64,000 bases of DNA from Dyadobacter frigoris (GCF_005280585.1 NZ_SZVO01000013.1:124001-188000), one strand, 5' to 3'. Positions 1 through 8,860 are shown, counted from the first letter of the stretch. Program-made: numbers and translations. Notes: generated from the sequence alone by a model not told the origin.

Positions 1-1
1 A

Positions 2-1675
2 GATGATACCAACAAAGTTGGTATTCTGGTAGACCTGGCCACGGATTTATGGTCTTCCAATCCTGAAAAAACCATGGAATATGCTCAGAAAGCTATGGAA
101 CTGTCGAAACAGCTTAAATATTTTCGCGGAGAAGCCAGAAGCCATCAGGTCTATGGGGTGTACTATTGGCAGAAAAACGATTATGTAACAGCGCTTGCAA
201 ATTATTCTAAAAGCAAACAGATTTTTGAAAATATTAAGGACAAAAACGGAATCGCCCGTGCCATTTGTAATATGGGAATTGTCTATGGTGAGCAGGGAAA
301 TTACAGTCAGGCACTGGATAATTATCTTCAGGCATCTACAATTTTCCAGGAATTAGGTGACCAAAGCAAAATTGCTTCTACTTTGAACAGTATAGGGAAT
401 GTTTATAAAAACCAGAAAAATTTCGAGGAAGCATTAATATCCTATAAACAGGCCCAGACGATCTGGCTTAAACTTGATGATAAAAAGTCGATCGCAGGAA
501 CCTACATTAATATAGGTTCGATTTATACCAAACAAAAGAAATTCGGGGAAGCGATCATAAGCGCAGAAAAGGCATTGAAATTATTTGAAGGTTTTCAGGA
601 TAGCAATGGACAGATTATTTGTCATAACAACCTGGGAGAAATTTATTTCCAGAAACAGCAATATGCCGAAGCACTTTCACACTATGAAAAAGCGTTGGCA
701 ATCAACGAAAAATTTCAAAGCAAACGGCTCATGGTTACCTCTTATAACGGCTTGGGAAATGTCAATACTAAAATAAATCAAAGTTCAAAAGCCATATCCA
801 GTTATCAGAAAGCGAAAGAATTGGCTCTGGCAACGGGTGTAAGACCGGCTTTGCAGCAAGCGTATGAGGGTTTGGCTACGGTTTATGGCCAGGTAAATGA
901 TTTCCCAAATGCTTATCATTTCCAGAAACTTTCCACAACATTAAAGGATTCAATATTCAATGCAGAAAATGCGAGCAAGATGACAAATCTTAGGCTTCAT
1001 TATGAAAGCGAGAAAAAATTAAGTGAAATAAAATTGATCCAGAAAGAGAAAGATCTGGGGTATGCAACACGAAACACGATTGCCCTCGGACTTCTGGCCG
1101 GCCTTTTAGTACTTGGACTTGCCTTCAATCGCCAAAGACTAAAAGTTCGCAAAAACCGGGAATTAAATGCCATTCAACAGGCATTGGCGGAAACTGAAAT
1201 ACATAATAGTCTTGAAAAAGAACAACAATTAAGGGCTGAACTGGAATTCCGAAATAAGGCTTTAACAACACACACGCTCAACCTGATTCAAAAAAACAGT
1301 ATCCTGGAAGAGATCAGGCAAACGGTTTCGCTGGCGCTCAAAACGGGTCAAAGAGATGAAAACACGCCGCTATTCAGCAGATTAATTAATCTGATCGATT
1401 ACAGCTTCAACCTTGACCGGGACTGGGATGAATTTAAAATGTACTTTGAAGGTGTCCATAAAGATTTCTTTTCCAAACTAAAAAAAGAAAAACCGGAATT
1501 GAGTGGCGGCGAACTTCGCCTATGCGCGCTGATCCGTTTAAACCTCAACCTTAAAGAAGCTGCTACGCTTTTAAATATTTCACCGGATAGCGTAAAAACC
1601 GCCCGTCACCGTCTCCGTAAAAAACTAAATTTGCCCGAAGAAAGCAATCTTACGGATTATCTCATGACGGTTTAA
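2..1675 (+). CDS. TPR-transmembrane-HTH regulator (5' end outside window)
   Basis: The reading frame is open to the left edge and the upstream codons still read as TPR sequence, so the first Met (74) is internal and the gene is truncated by the window. Numbering from that Met, residues 1-290 hold about seven TPR repeats, residues 334-352 are one hydrophobic membrane segment (NTIALGLLAGLLVLG), a charged coiled coil follows to about 410, and residues 475-528 form a LuxR/sigma-like helix-turn-helix (LSGGELRLCALIRLN, then ISPDSVKTARHRLRKKL). This is a common Bacteroidota architecture for one-component membrane-linked regulators. The ligand is unknown. The next two transcription units carry shared GTATAC promoter boxes, which makes it a candidate regulator of the globins (inference). 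Confidence 0.85.
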   Translation, partial: DDTNKVGILVDLATDLWSSNPEKTMEYAQKAMELSKQLKYFRGEARSHQVYGVYYWQKNDYVTALANYSKSKQIFENIKDKNGIARAICNMGIVYGEQGNYSQALDNYLQASTIFQELGDQSKIASTLNSIGNVYKNQKNFEEALISYKQAQTIWLKLDDKKSIAGTYINIGSIYTKQKKFGEAIISAEKALKLFEGFQDSNGQIICHNNLGEIYFQKQQYAEALSHYEKALAINEKFQSKRLMVTSYNGLGNVNTKINQSSKAISSYQKAKELALATGVRPALQQAYEGLATVYGQVNDFPNAYHFQKLSTTLKDSIFNAENASKMTNLRLHYESEKKLSEIKLIQKEKDLGYATRNTIALGLLAGLLVLGLAFNRQRLKVRKNRELNAIQQALAETEIHNSLEKEQQLRAELEFRNKALTTHTLNLIQKNSILEEIRQTVSLALKTGQRDENTPLFSRLINLIDYSFNLDRDWDEFKMYFEGVHKDFFSKLKKEKPELSGGELRLCALIRLNLNLKEAATLLNISPDSVKTARHRLRKKLNLPEESNLTDYLMTV

Positions 1676-1704
1676 AATTGCCAAAAAACACTCAAATTGA
1701 ATAG

Positions 1705-1739
1705 AAACATCCTTTTTTCTTAATGGAGAAAGGATGTTT
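1705..1739 (+). terminator. Hairpin terminator after the TPR-HTH gene
   Basis: The arms AAACATCCTTT and AAAGGATGTTT pair perfectly and are followed by a T-rich run (ACTTTTTG). It lies 30 bases after the stop codon of the regulator and separates it from the globin promoter. Confidence 0.75.
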
Positions 1740-1744
1740 ACTTT

Positions 1745-1825
1745 TTGTATACCCTACATTTTCTCCTGTCCACCTCTTGTATACCTTCTAAAATAGGAAG
1801 CGAGGTCTCTCCCGCCCTATGTTTG
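1745..1825 (+). promoter_or_regulatory. Globin operon promoter with two GTATAC boxes
   Basis: Two palindromic GTATAC boxes, each in the context TTGTATACC, start at 1747 and 1779 (32 bp apart). A Bacteroidota -7 element TATGTTTG lies at 1818-1825. No good -33 TTG is visible, which would fit an activator-dependent promoter. The 5' leader to the globin start is about 215 nt and contains a 22-codon mini-ORF (ATG at 1883). The same spacing recurs at 2995-3085. Confidence 0.6.
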
Positions 1826-2046
1826 TGTCGTCTTACGGCAATGCTCTGTCAGATAGCATAATTCTACCAATTTAAATTAGCCATGAAAACTTATCCTTTC
1901 CTATTATTATCAATTTTCATCAACCAGGTGCTTATGCATTATTTCAATTAGGGACATAACGGTTCTTACTTTTACTTATCAGCGTTTAGTGCCAAGCGTT
2001 TTTCTTTTCAACAAACTAAAAATCTTTTATCATAACAAAATTCAAT

Positions 2047-2466
2047 ATGACTGATTCAAAAATCCTTATCATCAAAAATTCCTGGTTTCACATCATTAAC
2101 AATACTGAAAACGCGGGTGAATACTTTTATCAGGTATTATTCCAACTCGATCCAAGCTTAAAACCAATGTTCAAGACCAACACAGAAGAACAGTCTAAAA
2201 AACTGGTAATGATGTTGTCTTATGTGATTTCCAAATTAAATGTTTTAGATCAAATTATGCCTCAGATTGAAGGTCTGGCTCAACGCCATACAAAGTATGG
2301 AGTAAGTCCGGATCACTATCAGATTGTTGGCCAGGCACTGATACAAATGCTTGAATATAAGTTAGAAAAGCACTGGAACGAAGAAATAAAGGCTGCGTGG
2401 CTGGAAGTTTACACGATCCTTTCAGGAGCCATGATCCAGTCCACTTCGGAAGTTTATAATGTATAA
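2047..2466 (+). CDS. Single-domain globin (first of a tandem pair)
   Basis: A 139-residue protein of the bacterial haemoglobin / flavohaemoglobin heme-domain family. It binds heme and reversibly O2 or NO in the cytoplasm; the physiological ligand cannot be told from sequence. The B-helix motif FYQVLFQLDPSLKPMF contains the B10 Tyr and CD1 Phe. The F-helix motif AQRHTKYGVSPDHYQIVG contains the proximal His81. The length matches the family and there is no reductase domain, so an external reductant is needed for any dioxygenase role. A paralogous globin follows 41 bases downstream on the same strand, apparently in one operon. The start is supported by alignment with that paralog (MTDSKILIIKNSW against MTDRNILIIKTSW). 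Confidence 0.9.
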   Translation: MTDSKILIIKNSWFHIINNTENAGEYFYQVLFQLDPSLKPMFKTNTEEQSKKLVMMLSYVISKLNVLDQIMPQIEGLAQRHTKYGVSPDHYQIVGQALIQMLEYKLEKHWNEEIKAAWLEVYTILSGAMIQSTSEVYNV

Positions 2467-2507
2467 TTTCAATTTAACCAGCTGTTATTTACTTAATCCA
2501 TTTGACT

Positions 2508-2927
2508 ATGACTGACCGTAATATCCTCATTATCAAAACTTCATGGAGTTATGTTTTGTCGCAACCGGAAAATCCCGGACATGTGTTTTACGACAAGCTT
2601 TTTGAAATGGCTCCCTGCCTGAAACACATGTTTAAATCCGATATGGAGCAGCAAATGGTAAAGCTGACGGACATGATTACTTTCATGGTCACGCATTTGC
2701 AAAACATGTCTGAAATAAGATCCGAAATTGATGCACTGGCACGCCGACATGCACATTACGGAGCAAAACCTGAACATTACAAAACCGTCGGGGATGCCTT
2801 GATTCAGACGATGGCGATTAGTTCCGGTGTGTTATGGAACGATGAAACCAAACAGTCATGGGCAGAATTATATAATATCTGGGCAACAGAAATGATCCGG
2901 GTTTCTAATGAAGAACAGCTGAAATGA
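2508..2927 (+). CDS. Single-domain globin (second of the pair)
   Basis: A 139-residue paralog of the preceding globin with clearly related N-terminus, B helix (FYDKLFEMAPCLKHMF, B10 Tyr and CD1 Phe) and F helix (ARRHAHYGAKPEHYKTVG, proximal His81 at the identical position). A TTG two codons upstream is possible, but ATG at 2508 matches the start of its partner. The E helix differs strongly from the first copy (LTDMITFMVTHL against VMMLSYVISKL), so the distal pocket, and hence ligand preference, has probably diverged. No terminator is seen between the two, so they are probably co-transcribed from the GTATAC promoter. Confidence 0.9.
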   Translation: MTDRNILIIKTSWSYVLSQPENPGHVFYDKLFEMAPCLKHMFKSDMEQQMVKLTDMITFMVTHLQNMSEIRSEIDALARRHAHYGAKPEHYKTVGDALIQTMAISSGVLWNDETKQSWAELYNIWATEMIRVSNEEQLK

Positions 2928-2994
2928 GTGCAAAAAAATTTAGAAAAAACGTGTTTAAAGTAAATAAAAGCACTTTTTGATAAAAAAATCCGTC

Positions 2995-3085
2995 TTGTAT
3001 ACCTTTTGTACACCTCATTTTCTGTCGAATCAACCTTTTGTATACTGTCAAAAATTGTTACCGGCTGATTTCCGGCCTACGTTTG
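2995..3085 (+). promoter_or_regulatory. Second promoter with GTATAC/GTACAC boxes
   Basis: Boxes GTATAC (2997), GTACAC (3008) and GTATAC (3040) precede a TTG-N20-TACGTTTG promoter (-33 about 3055, -7 at 3078-3085). The last two boxes are 32 bp apart and the proximal one starts 38 bp before the -7, against 32 and 39 bp in the globin promoter. A long leader of about 235 nt follows, with an 8-bp hairpin (3277-3299) just before the gene at 3323. Confidence 0.6.
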
Positions 3086-3322
3086 CAGTGTTACTACAAC
3101 ACAAACTATAATGAATAAAATGCAAAACAATTTCACTCAAAAGACAACTATTAGTTATGAAAAATTCATTTAAAAAGTCTATGAAAAATATCATCAATTC
3201 CGGATGACGGTTGCATGTTACTTTTTCCTGCATAACCAATTCCGAGATCAAATTATTTAATTATTCTAAACCCAGAGTCAGTTTAAAACCAAAACTGACG
3301 GACTGCAAAAGCAACGTTAAAA

Positions 3323-3844
3323 ATGACTATCGACTTTAACAACATCACAGAAGACGTTATTCCGATGAACCAGTTCCGGTTGAAACACCGCTTTACAAAT
3401 GATAACTACGAAAAATTACCTGATTTTCACTTTAAACAATTAAAACCACTGGGTAAAAAAGGTTCTCATTTTTTATGGAATTACACACTTGAATCCGATC
3501 TGCATGGTAATGCGCCATTTAGAAAAAACTTCTTCACAACAATCGAAAAGGCAAAGATTTCGGAAGGAAGGGAAACAGAAATAAAATTATGGCTTTTCCA
3601 GCGTGGCATTCCTTTTGAAAAACCGGTTTTCCTGTCGTGGCAGCCAACCGAGGCGATGATAGTCCCATGGAAGCTGCTGATAAAATATTTTGATCATTTC
3701 CACAATTGTACTTGCGGTGATTTGACTGTAATGGACCAAAGCCTGAATTGGGCGCTGCTTTTCCATCACCGTGATGAGATATACTTCGGTTCTAATTCAG
3801 AAGTGAAAGTCATAGAATTGAATCAGGAATTCTTAATCGCATGA
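3323..3844 (+). CDS. Conserved hypothetical protein, possibly DUF2947-like
   Basis: A 173-residue soluble protein with no signal peptide or membrane segment. The N-terminus (VIPMNQFRLKHRFTNDNYEKL) and the segment LKPLGKKGSHFLWNY recall the uncharacterised DUF2947 family from memory only; the assignment is tentative. Aromatic and histidine-rich stretches (FDHFHNCTCGD with two Cys, and LFHHRDE) could bind a metal, which is speculation. The stop codon overlaps the ATG of the next gene (ATGA), implying translational coupling to the frameshifted lipoprotein. It lies downstream of the second GTATAC promoter and so is probably co-regulated with the globins. Confidence 0.65.
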   Translation: MTIDFNNITEDVIPMNQFRLKHRFTNDNYEKLPDFHFKQLKPLGKKGSHFLWNYTLESDLHGNAPFRKNFFTTIEKAKISEGRETEIKLWLFQRGIPFEKPVFLSWQPTEAMIVPWKLLIKYFDHFHNCTCGDLTVMDQSLNWALLFHHRDEIYFGSNSEVKVIELNQEFLIA

Positions 3845-5071
3845 AAACCCAAAAATTACTTTCGATTAAACTTTTAATACTCATGTCTGTATTAACTGCA
3901 TTGAATAGCCTGCTGGGCTGCAAAACCGGTGAAGGAAAAGCAAAAGTTCGTAACTACCTCGGGAAATTTTGAAATTAATTGTCTGGTGGAAGAAAGTTTA
4001 TCATGGGCATGGTTCACAAACGGAGGAAGTCCCGGTGGTAAAATAGCTTCTTCTTATTTCAGCATAAGAAATAATGGAAAACCCGTATCAATTAATGGCG
4101 ATAAAGGCAGCAGCTATTTTTGGCAAGCCTGGTTTTTGAAAGATGCGCCTAAGACAACAATTCTGGCAGGATCACAAAGCATGTATCTGATTACAGAAGA
4201 AAACGGTAAATCGAAAATAGTGCCGGTAAACGAGCAGGATAATAATTTTGGCAAGATCCAGTGGCTGGACAGCGAAAACGGACAGCCGGGAAAACAGCGG
4301 GAAATTTATAATGCAGATGCTTCAAACACTCCAGGATATCTATCCGGCGGACAATTTTTGTTTATCAATACCAAGGTTGTGCTGGATATTCAGACTTTGA
4401 AATCCTATCAGACAGATGTCAATTCATCAGAACTGGTAACACAGCTTGATGATTATAATCCATTCGATTCACGGGCGGTGGCAATGTCGCCCGACAAATC
4501 ACAGCTTGTGCTCATTGGTACACGCAGAAATCCTGTGAGCCATTTATCGCAATACGCTTTAATAACCATAGATTTCGTGAAAAACAAAGCATATGCCGTT
4601 CCGTTTGATAGGACCGAAACGCGTTTTTCCACCATTTGGGATGCTTCTTCCGAATGGGTTAATACTTACTTTCATTGGATAACCAACGCTAATGGAAGTG
4701 AGATTTTACAAAAACGTTGGTTGGAACTATCGCCGTATTGGATTGGTCGATGGACGATTTATCCGCCAGATAATATTATTCAAAACTATCAACTCGTTCC
4801 TGTCAGGAAAGATATCGTAAAATCTTTAGTCGATTTTGTCAAATTAAAATATCCGCCTGTTGAAATAGAAACCAGGGAACAAAGTCCACAGACGATTAAT
4901 TATCTGACCATTAATAAGAGCAGACTTGGACTTTATTTCAACTCAGCCAATCAAACGCTCTCACTCGAATCTGAAAACAAAGAACTGTTGAAGGAAATAG
5001 GAGAGAAATTTGATCATGAACTGAGAAAAGGCCGGTTTCAAAATGATTTTGGGAAGTTCGAAGTTGACTGA
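3841..5071 (+). pseudogene. Frameshifted lipoprotein gene
   Basis: An ATG at 3841, overlapping the previous stop, begins a classic lipoprotein signal (MKTQKLLSIKLLILMS, ending in lipobox LLGC). This frame closes at 3970. From about 3929 the body continues one base later for 380 residues (SGNFEINCLVEESLSWAWF to FGKFEVD) without its own plausible signal. The two parts meet in a stretch with A4 runs (ggaaaagcaaaag), so a single extra base would explain it: a real frameshift, programmed slippage or an assembly error. The body is of unknown function and has a WD/beta-propeller-like feel (repeated short beta motifs such as MSPDKSQLVLIGT). If intact it would be an outer-membrane or periplasmic lipoprotein. 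Confidence 0.6.
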
Positions 5072-5130
5072 ATTTCCAAATTCTATTCTCATTTAAATTG
5101 ATTTTCAAAATAATTTAAACAGAAGAAATT

Positions 5131-5352
5131 ATGCACGATTCATTACTACGTATTGACCGCGAAGAAGGAGTTTTCTTCATATTGATTTTTGTAATTATTC
5201 TATGGATCTTATCCTGTGTCAGATCGAGAATTCGCAAATTTTCTGGGAATGAAAATTCAACAGCAAGCGACTTCACAGAAACTTTCAATATCCGAAAATC
5301 TGTCGAAAATTTTAACACTTCATTTCAAACAAAAAAGCACTTATCTGAATAA
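5131..5352 (+). CDS. Possible small single-pass membrane protein
   Basis: A 73-codon frame starting MHDSLLRIDREEGVFF with one strong hydrophobic helix (residues 15-33, FFILIFVIILWILSCV) followed by basic residues RSRIRKF, consistent with an inner-membrane protein with a cytoplasmic tail. A purine-rich stretch (AACAGAAGAAATT) precedes the ATG. Its 3' end runs into the inverted terminator of tRNA-Thr on the other strand. No family is recognised. It may equally be a chance frame. Confidence 0.35.
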   Translation: MHDSLLRIDREEGVFFILIFVIILWILSCVRSRIRKFSGNENSTASDFTETFNIRKSVENFNTSFQTKKHLSE

Positions 5353-5362
5353 GACAAGTGCT
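5331..5362 (-). terminator. Terminator of tRNA-Thr copy 1
   Basis: Read on the minus strand, AGCACTTGTC pairs with the AAGTGCT arm and is followed by TTTTTT. It lies 10 bases after the tRNA 3' end. Confidence 0.8.
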
Positions 5363-5372
5363 GAATTTTAAG

Positions 5373-5445
<73 letters not shown>

Positions 5446-5488
5446 CTCTTTCTTTTATGATGTCGTTTGTTATTCCGTTATCATGGTG

Positions 5489-5519
5489 CAAAAGTAGAAG
5501 AATAGAGTATATAACGCAA
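5489..5519 (-). promoter_or_regulatory. Promoter of tRNA-Thr copy 1
   Basis: On the minus strand TTG (5519-5517), a 20-bp spacer and TACTTTTG (5496-5489) match the Bacteroidota -33/-7 consensus. The following GCACCA and about 30 bases of leader are nearly identical before copy 2. Confidence 0.8.
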
Positions 5520-5867
5520 GTTTTGGGGTATTTATTTTTAATCTTTTTTTCTATTCCCCTTATAACAACTGAAATATAAGGAGTTGCCTTTTACATATTT
5601 TTTTCAATTCCTATTTCATACCTCTTCCAAGTTAAAGAATTCTCTTTCTCATCTACAAATTGGAGAGCGCGTTAAAGTAAATCGCTATTTTAATGATCTT
5701 GTTAAACGTTGCAGAACCAGGAAACCCAGAATCCAAATTCCCGGAGGCCGATCTTCACAGCTTAAGAAACTCGACAAGAGATTTCAAAAGTAAATTCTTT
5801 GTATTACGATTTTACTAATTTTGCAGATCCACAAAATCACTAAAATTGTAATAAACCATTGTATAAC
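5520..5867. other. Intergenic region between the two tRNA-Thr units
   Basis: About 350 bases without a convincing gene. A 69-codon plus-strand frame at 5584-5793 (basic, no recognised family) has no supporting context and was not called. The stretch 5660-5780 is less AT-rich than its surroundings and may be decayed coding DNA. Confidence 0.4.
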
Positions 5868-5901
5868 AAAAAAAGCACTTAACAAATAAATGTTGAGTGC
5901 T
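5868..5901 (-). terminator. Terminator of tRNA-Thr copy 2
   Basis: On the minus strand AGCACTCAACA pairs with TGTTAAGTGCT followed by TTTTTTT. It has the same layout and similar arms as the terminator of copy 1, so tRNA, leader and terminator were probably duplicated together. Confidence 0.8.
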
Positions 5902-5911
5902 TGATTTTAAG

Positions 5912-5984
<73 letters not shown>

Positions 5985-6028
5985 CTCTTTTACAATGCGA
6001 CACCGTTTGTTATTCCGTTATCGTGGTG

Positions 6029-6036
6029 CAAAAGTA
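6029..6036 (-). promoter_or_regulatory. -7 element of tRNA-Thr copy 2
   Basis: TACTTTTG followed by GCACCACGATAACGG on the minus strand, nearly identical to the initially transcribed region of copy 1. No clear TTG is found 19-21 bp upstream, so the -33 is weak. Confidence 0.6.
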
Positions 6037-6096
6037 TAATAAATTTTAATACTGCATACACTTTAAGGCAATTATTTTTAACTTTTTTTCGCCTTT

Positions 6097-8001
6097 TTAG
6101 ATAGCTTCCTGAATTATAGACAGTTGGTGTTTCAGCTCTTCAAGCTGCGCTTGTGCACTACTGATCTTTCTTTCAAATTCTGCTTTCAAGCGATCCGAAG
6201 TTTTTGACTTCGCGAAGAATTCGATATTATTCTGCCATAAAGAAATATCGTTTTCCAGTTGGGAAACCCGGCGTTTGATATCGTTTTCTTTACGGAACAA
6301 TCCACGACTGCTTTCACCATCACGTACCAGTTCAACTTCGCTTTCCAATACAGCCTGCTCTTTTTCCTTGCTTGACAATTTACCAATTGCACTTACATAG
6401 GTATTTACAGCCGCTATATAACGTTTTTGCGTCGTCTGCATATCCTTTTTCGGAACGAAACCGATTGAAGTCCATTCGCTCTTGAAAGCGCTGAGCAAAT
6501 CCAGAGATGATTCATCCTTGTTAGCAGCAGCAATTTCAATACGTTCGATCAAATCAATTTTACGACGCAGGTTTTCTTCAAACTCAGCTTCCACTTCCTT
6601 GTTTTTCGATCGTTTCTGATCAAAATATGAGTCACAAGCTTTCTTGAAACGATCGTAAATCGTGTCTTTATATTTTTCAGGAACCTGCCCTACCGCTTTC
6701 CATTTCTTTTGCAGCTCAATAACCTTCTGCGTATTCGCGGCCGTGTCTTCTCCCGTTGCCAGAATCGCTTCTGCATCAGTACAAAGCTGGTTTTTCAATT
6801 CCAGGTTTTGCTCACGTTTCGATTCAAGCTGACGGAAGAATTCGCCTTTGTTATGGAAGAAAGTTTTTAGCGTAGCCCAGAATTTTTTGCTAAGCTCCTT
6901 CCCTTCTTCACGCGGCATAATACCTTTCAAAGCCACCCATTGATCCTGGAATGCCATAACCTCTTTGGTTTTTGCATTCCATTCTTTTATACTTCCCGAA
7001 TTATAGGTTGTAAAAGGAACAATGGCTTCGTAAATTTTCAGCTTCTGATCATAATTTTCCTGCATGGATTTTTTCTGCTCAGCAAACTGTCCGCGTTGTG
7101 CATCATACAACTGATCCAAAGCCACTTTAAAGCGCTGCCAAAGTTTTTCCTGATCTTCTTTTGGTGCAGGCCCAAGGTGTTTGTATTCTTCAAAGATATG
7201 GTTTGCCTCAGCCAGAATTTCTTTCGTCATCGGACGGGATTCCAGAGATTTCGCCAGATCTTCAACCTTTTTACACAATTCACTTTTCAGCTCCGCATTA
7301 CGGCGGCGATCCAGTTCTTTAAGTTCAAAATAAATATTCCTGTTACTGAAATAACGGTCGATCAACGCATTGTAAGTTGCCCAAAGCGTACCATTATGCG
7401 GAGACGCAATGTTGCCGGCAGATTTCCATTCTTCCTGGATTTTCTTGAATTCTTCCCAGCTGGATTTCATTCCCGAAGGATCGGTTTCCCGCGTTCCCTC
7501 TTCTTCCAAAAGCGTACGAAGGCGTTGCAAAAGGGAAGTTTTTACATTGAAATTTTTCTCCTTTTCCTTCTCAACACTTTGGTAATAAGTATTTTTCAAT
7601 CCTCTTATTTCGCGGCTAAGGGAATCTATCTTTTGCGTTTCCGCATCATATTTAAATTCGAATCCATCTTCGCTACCCGAATCTGCCACAAAAACTTTAA
7701 GCGCAGTTTCTCTGTCGGATTGCTTGATATGATCTAAAACAGGACGGATTTCACGAGCCAAAGCCTCTGCCTTTTTAAGAGACGTCGGTTTCACTCCTTC
7801 GCTATTAATCAAGGATAACTCGTTTTCCAACAAATTAACAAGTTGTTCCTTAGATAATTGGCTATAATCTACATCTGGCGCTTCTTCTTCCAGTTCTTCC
7901 GTCAATTCATTGTTAAGATCAATTTCCAGGGTATCAATCGTTTTTTGTGTCAGGTCTTCCTGCGCATTGCTTTCGACCCCTTCGTGTTGTTCTTGTGCCA
8001 T
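6097..8001 (-). CDS. DUF349 repeat protein
   Basis: A 634-residue acidic, highly charged cytoplasmic protein with about six tandem DUF349 units (each near 70 residues, with motifs such as SWEEFKKIQEEWKSAG, LWQRFKVALD, VIELQKKWKAVGQVP, YDRFKKACDSYFDQKR, AFKSEWTSIGFVPKKDM). A C-terminal coiled coil follows. DUF349 proteins are widespread in Bacteroidota and Actinobacteria and are alpha-helical; their biochemical role is not settled. I start at MAQEQHEG (8001) instead of an in-frame Met 17 codons upstream, because the upstream segment is not conserved-looking and lies in the intergenic promoter zone. It is divergent from pdxH. Confidence 0.88.
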   Translation of the reverse strand: MAQEQHEGVESNAQEDLTQKTIDTLEIDLNNELTEELEEEAPDVDYSQLSKEQLVNLLENELSLINSEGVKPTSLKKAEALAREIRPVLDHIKQSDRETALKVFVADSGSEDGFEFKYDAETQKIDSLSREIRGLKNTYYQSVEKEKEKNFNVKTSLLQRLRTLLEEEGTRETDPSGMKSSWEEFKKIQEEWKSAGNIASPHNGTLWATYNALIDRYFSNRNIYFELKELDRRRNAELKSELCKKVEDLAKSLESRPMTKEILAEANHIFEEYKHLGPAPKEDQEKLWQRFKVALDQLYDAQRGQFAEQKKSMQENYDQKLKIYEAIVPFTTYNSGSIKEWNAKTKEVMAFQDQWVALKGIMPREEGKELSKKFWATLKTFFHNKGEFFRQLESKREQNLELKNQLCTDAEAILATGEDTAANTQKVIELQKKWKAVGQVPEKYKDTIYDRFKKACDSYFDQKRSKNKEVEAEFEENLRRKIDLIERIEIAAANKDESSLDLLSAFKSEWTSIGFVPKKDMQTTQKRYIAAVNTYVSAIGKLSSKEKEQAVLESEVELVRDGESSRGLFRKENDIKRRVSQLENDISLWQNNIEFFAKSKTSDRLKAEFERKISSAQAQLEELKHQLSIIQEAI

Positions 8002-8107
8002 CGTGATTAATGTTTCGTAAGTACGTCCTCTTATAGAATACAAATCTAACAATCTTTCCTATGAATTGGCTAATTTTGGGCTCCTAACATTGATATATTA
8101 CCAAACA

Positions 8108-8746
8108 ATGAACCAGAAAATAGCAAATATACGAGCGGATTACAGCCAGAATGGGTTACATGAATCAGAATTGAATGCTAACCCTTTGAAACAGTTCAAC
8201 AAATGGTTTGACGAAGTCTTAAAATCAGAACTTTCAGAATCGAATGCCATGCTGTTAAGTACAGTAAATAATGGACGACCGACTGGAAGAATCGTGCTCT
8301 TAAAAGGTGTTGATGAGGACGGATTTACCTTTTATACCAATTACGAAAGCAAAAAAGGTCAGGAAATTGAAGCCAATCCTCAGGTAGCTCTTACATTCTT
8401 TTGGAAAGAATTGGAACGCCAGGTCCGGATTGAAGGGAAAATTGAAAAAACATCAGAAAAAGATTCAGACGATTATTTCGCAATCCGCCCAAGAGGAAGC
8501 CAGATCGGTGCATGGGTTTCGCATCAAAGTGAAGTGATTGAAAACCGTGAATTTCTGGAAGAAAAACAGAAATCCTTTGAGCAAGAATTTGAAGGAGTCA
8601 CTGTACCGCGCCCGCCACATTGGGGAGGTTATCGCGTCATTCCGGATTACGTTGAATTCTGGCAAGGGAGACCGAGCCGGTTGCATGATAGGCTGGCTTA
8701 TGTATTGAAAGATGGTGTTTGGGTTACCGAGCGACTGTCACCATAA
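8108..8746 (+). CDS. pdxH: Pyridoxine/pyridoxamine 5'-phosphate oxidase
   Basis: A 212-residue FMN enzyme that oxidises PNP or PMP to pyridoxal 5'-phosphate, the last step and salvage route of vitamin B6. Family motifs are present: MLLSTVNNGRPTGRIVLLKG (FMN-binding strand), FYTNYESKKGQEI, FFWKELERQVRIEG, RPRGSQIGAWVSHQS and the C-terminal EFWQGRPSRLHDR substrate/FMN signature. Length is typical. The start is MNQKIANIRADY (8108); the 14 extra codons upstream do not resemble the family. It is convergent with gltA across a shared terminator. Confidence 0.96.
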   Translation: MNQKIANIRADYSQNGLHESELNANPLKQFNKWFDEVLKSELSESNAMLLSTVNNGRPTGRIVLLKGVDEDGFTFYTNYESKKGQEIEANPQVALTFFWKELERQVRIEGKIEKTSEKDSDDYFAIRPRGSQIGAWVSHQSEVIENREFLEEKQKSFEQEFEGVTVPRPPHWGGYRVIPDYVEFWQGRPSRLHDRLAYVLKDGVWVTERLSP

Positions 8747-8810
8747 TTTAGCTATTGCCCGCTATTATGCGTTAGCAATGGACCAATAATCCACGAACAT
8801 TATATAAATG

Positions 8811-8860
8811 AAAAAAGACTGACAGATAAGTTCTAAGTGAACAATCTGTCAGTCTTTTTT
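8811..8860. terminator. Bidirectional terminator between pdxH and gltA
   Basis: AAAAAAGACTGACAGAT and ATCTGTCAGTCTTTTTT form a 17-bp stem around a 16-nt loop. Flanking A and T tracts allow it to work on both strands for the convergent genes. Confidence 0.85.

Noticed and set aside
1883-1951. 22-codon mini-ORF (MKTYPFLLLSIF) in the globin leader as a gene
   Set aside because: Too short to support alone, and the second GTATAC-controlled leader has a different, non-homologous mini-ORF.
5584-5793. 69-codon frame between the tRNA-Thr genes
   Set aside because: No recognisable family or ribosome-binding context, and it lies between two duplicated tRNA units; probably chance or decayed sequence.
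6940-7737. 265-codon plus-strand frame
   Set aside because: It is antisense to the DUF349 gene and rich in Phe, Ile and Arg as expected from a shadow of Lys/Glu-rich helical repeats.
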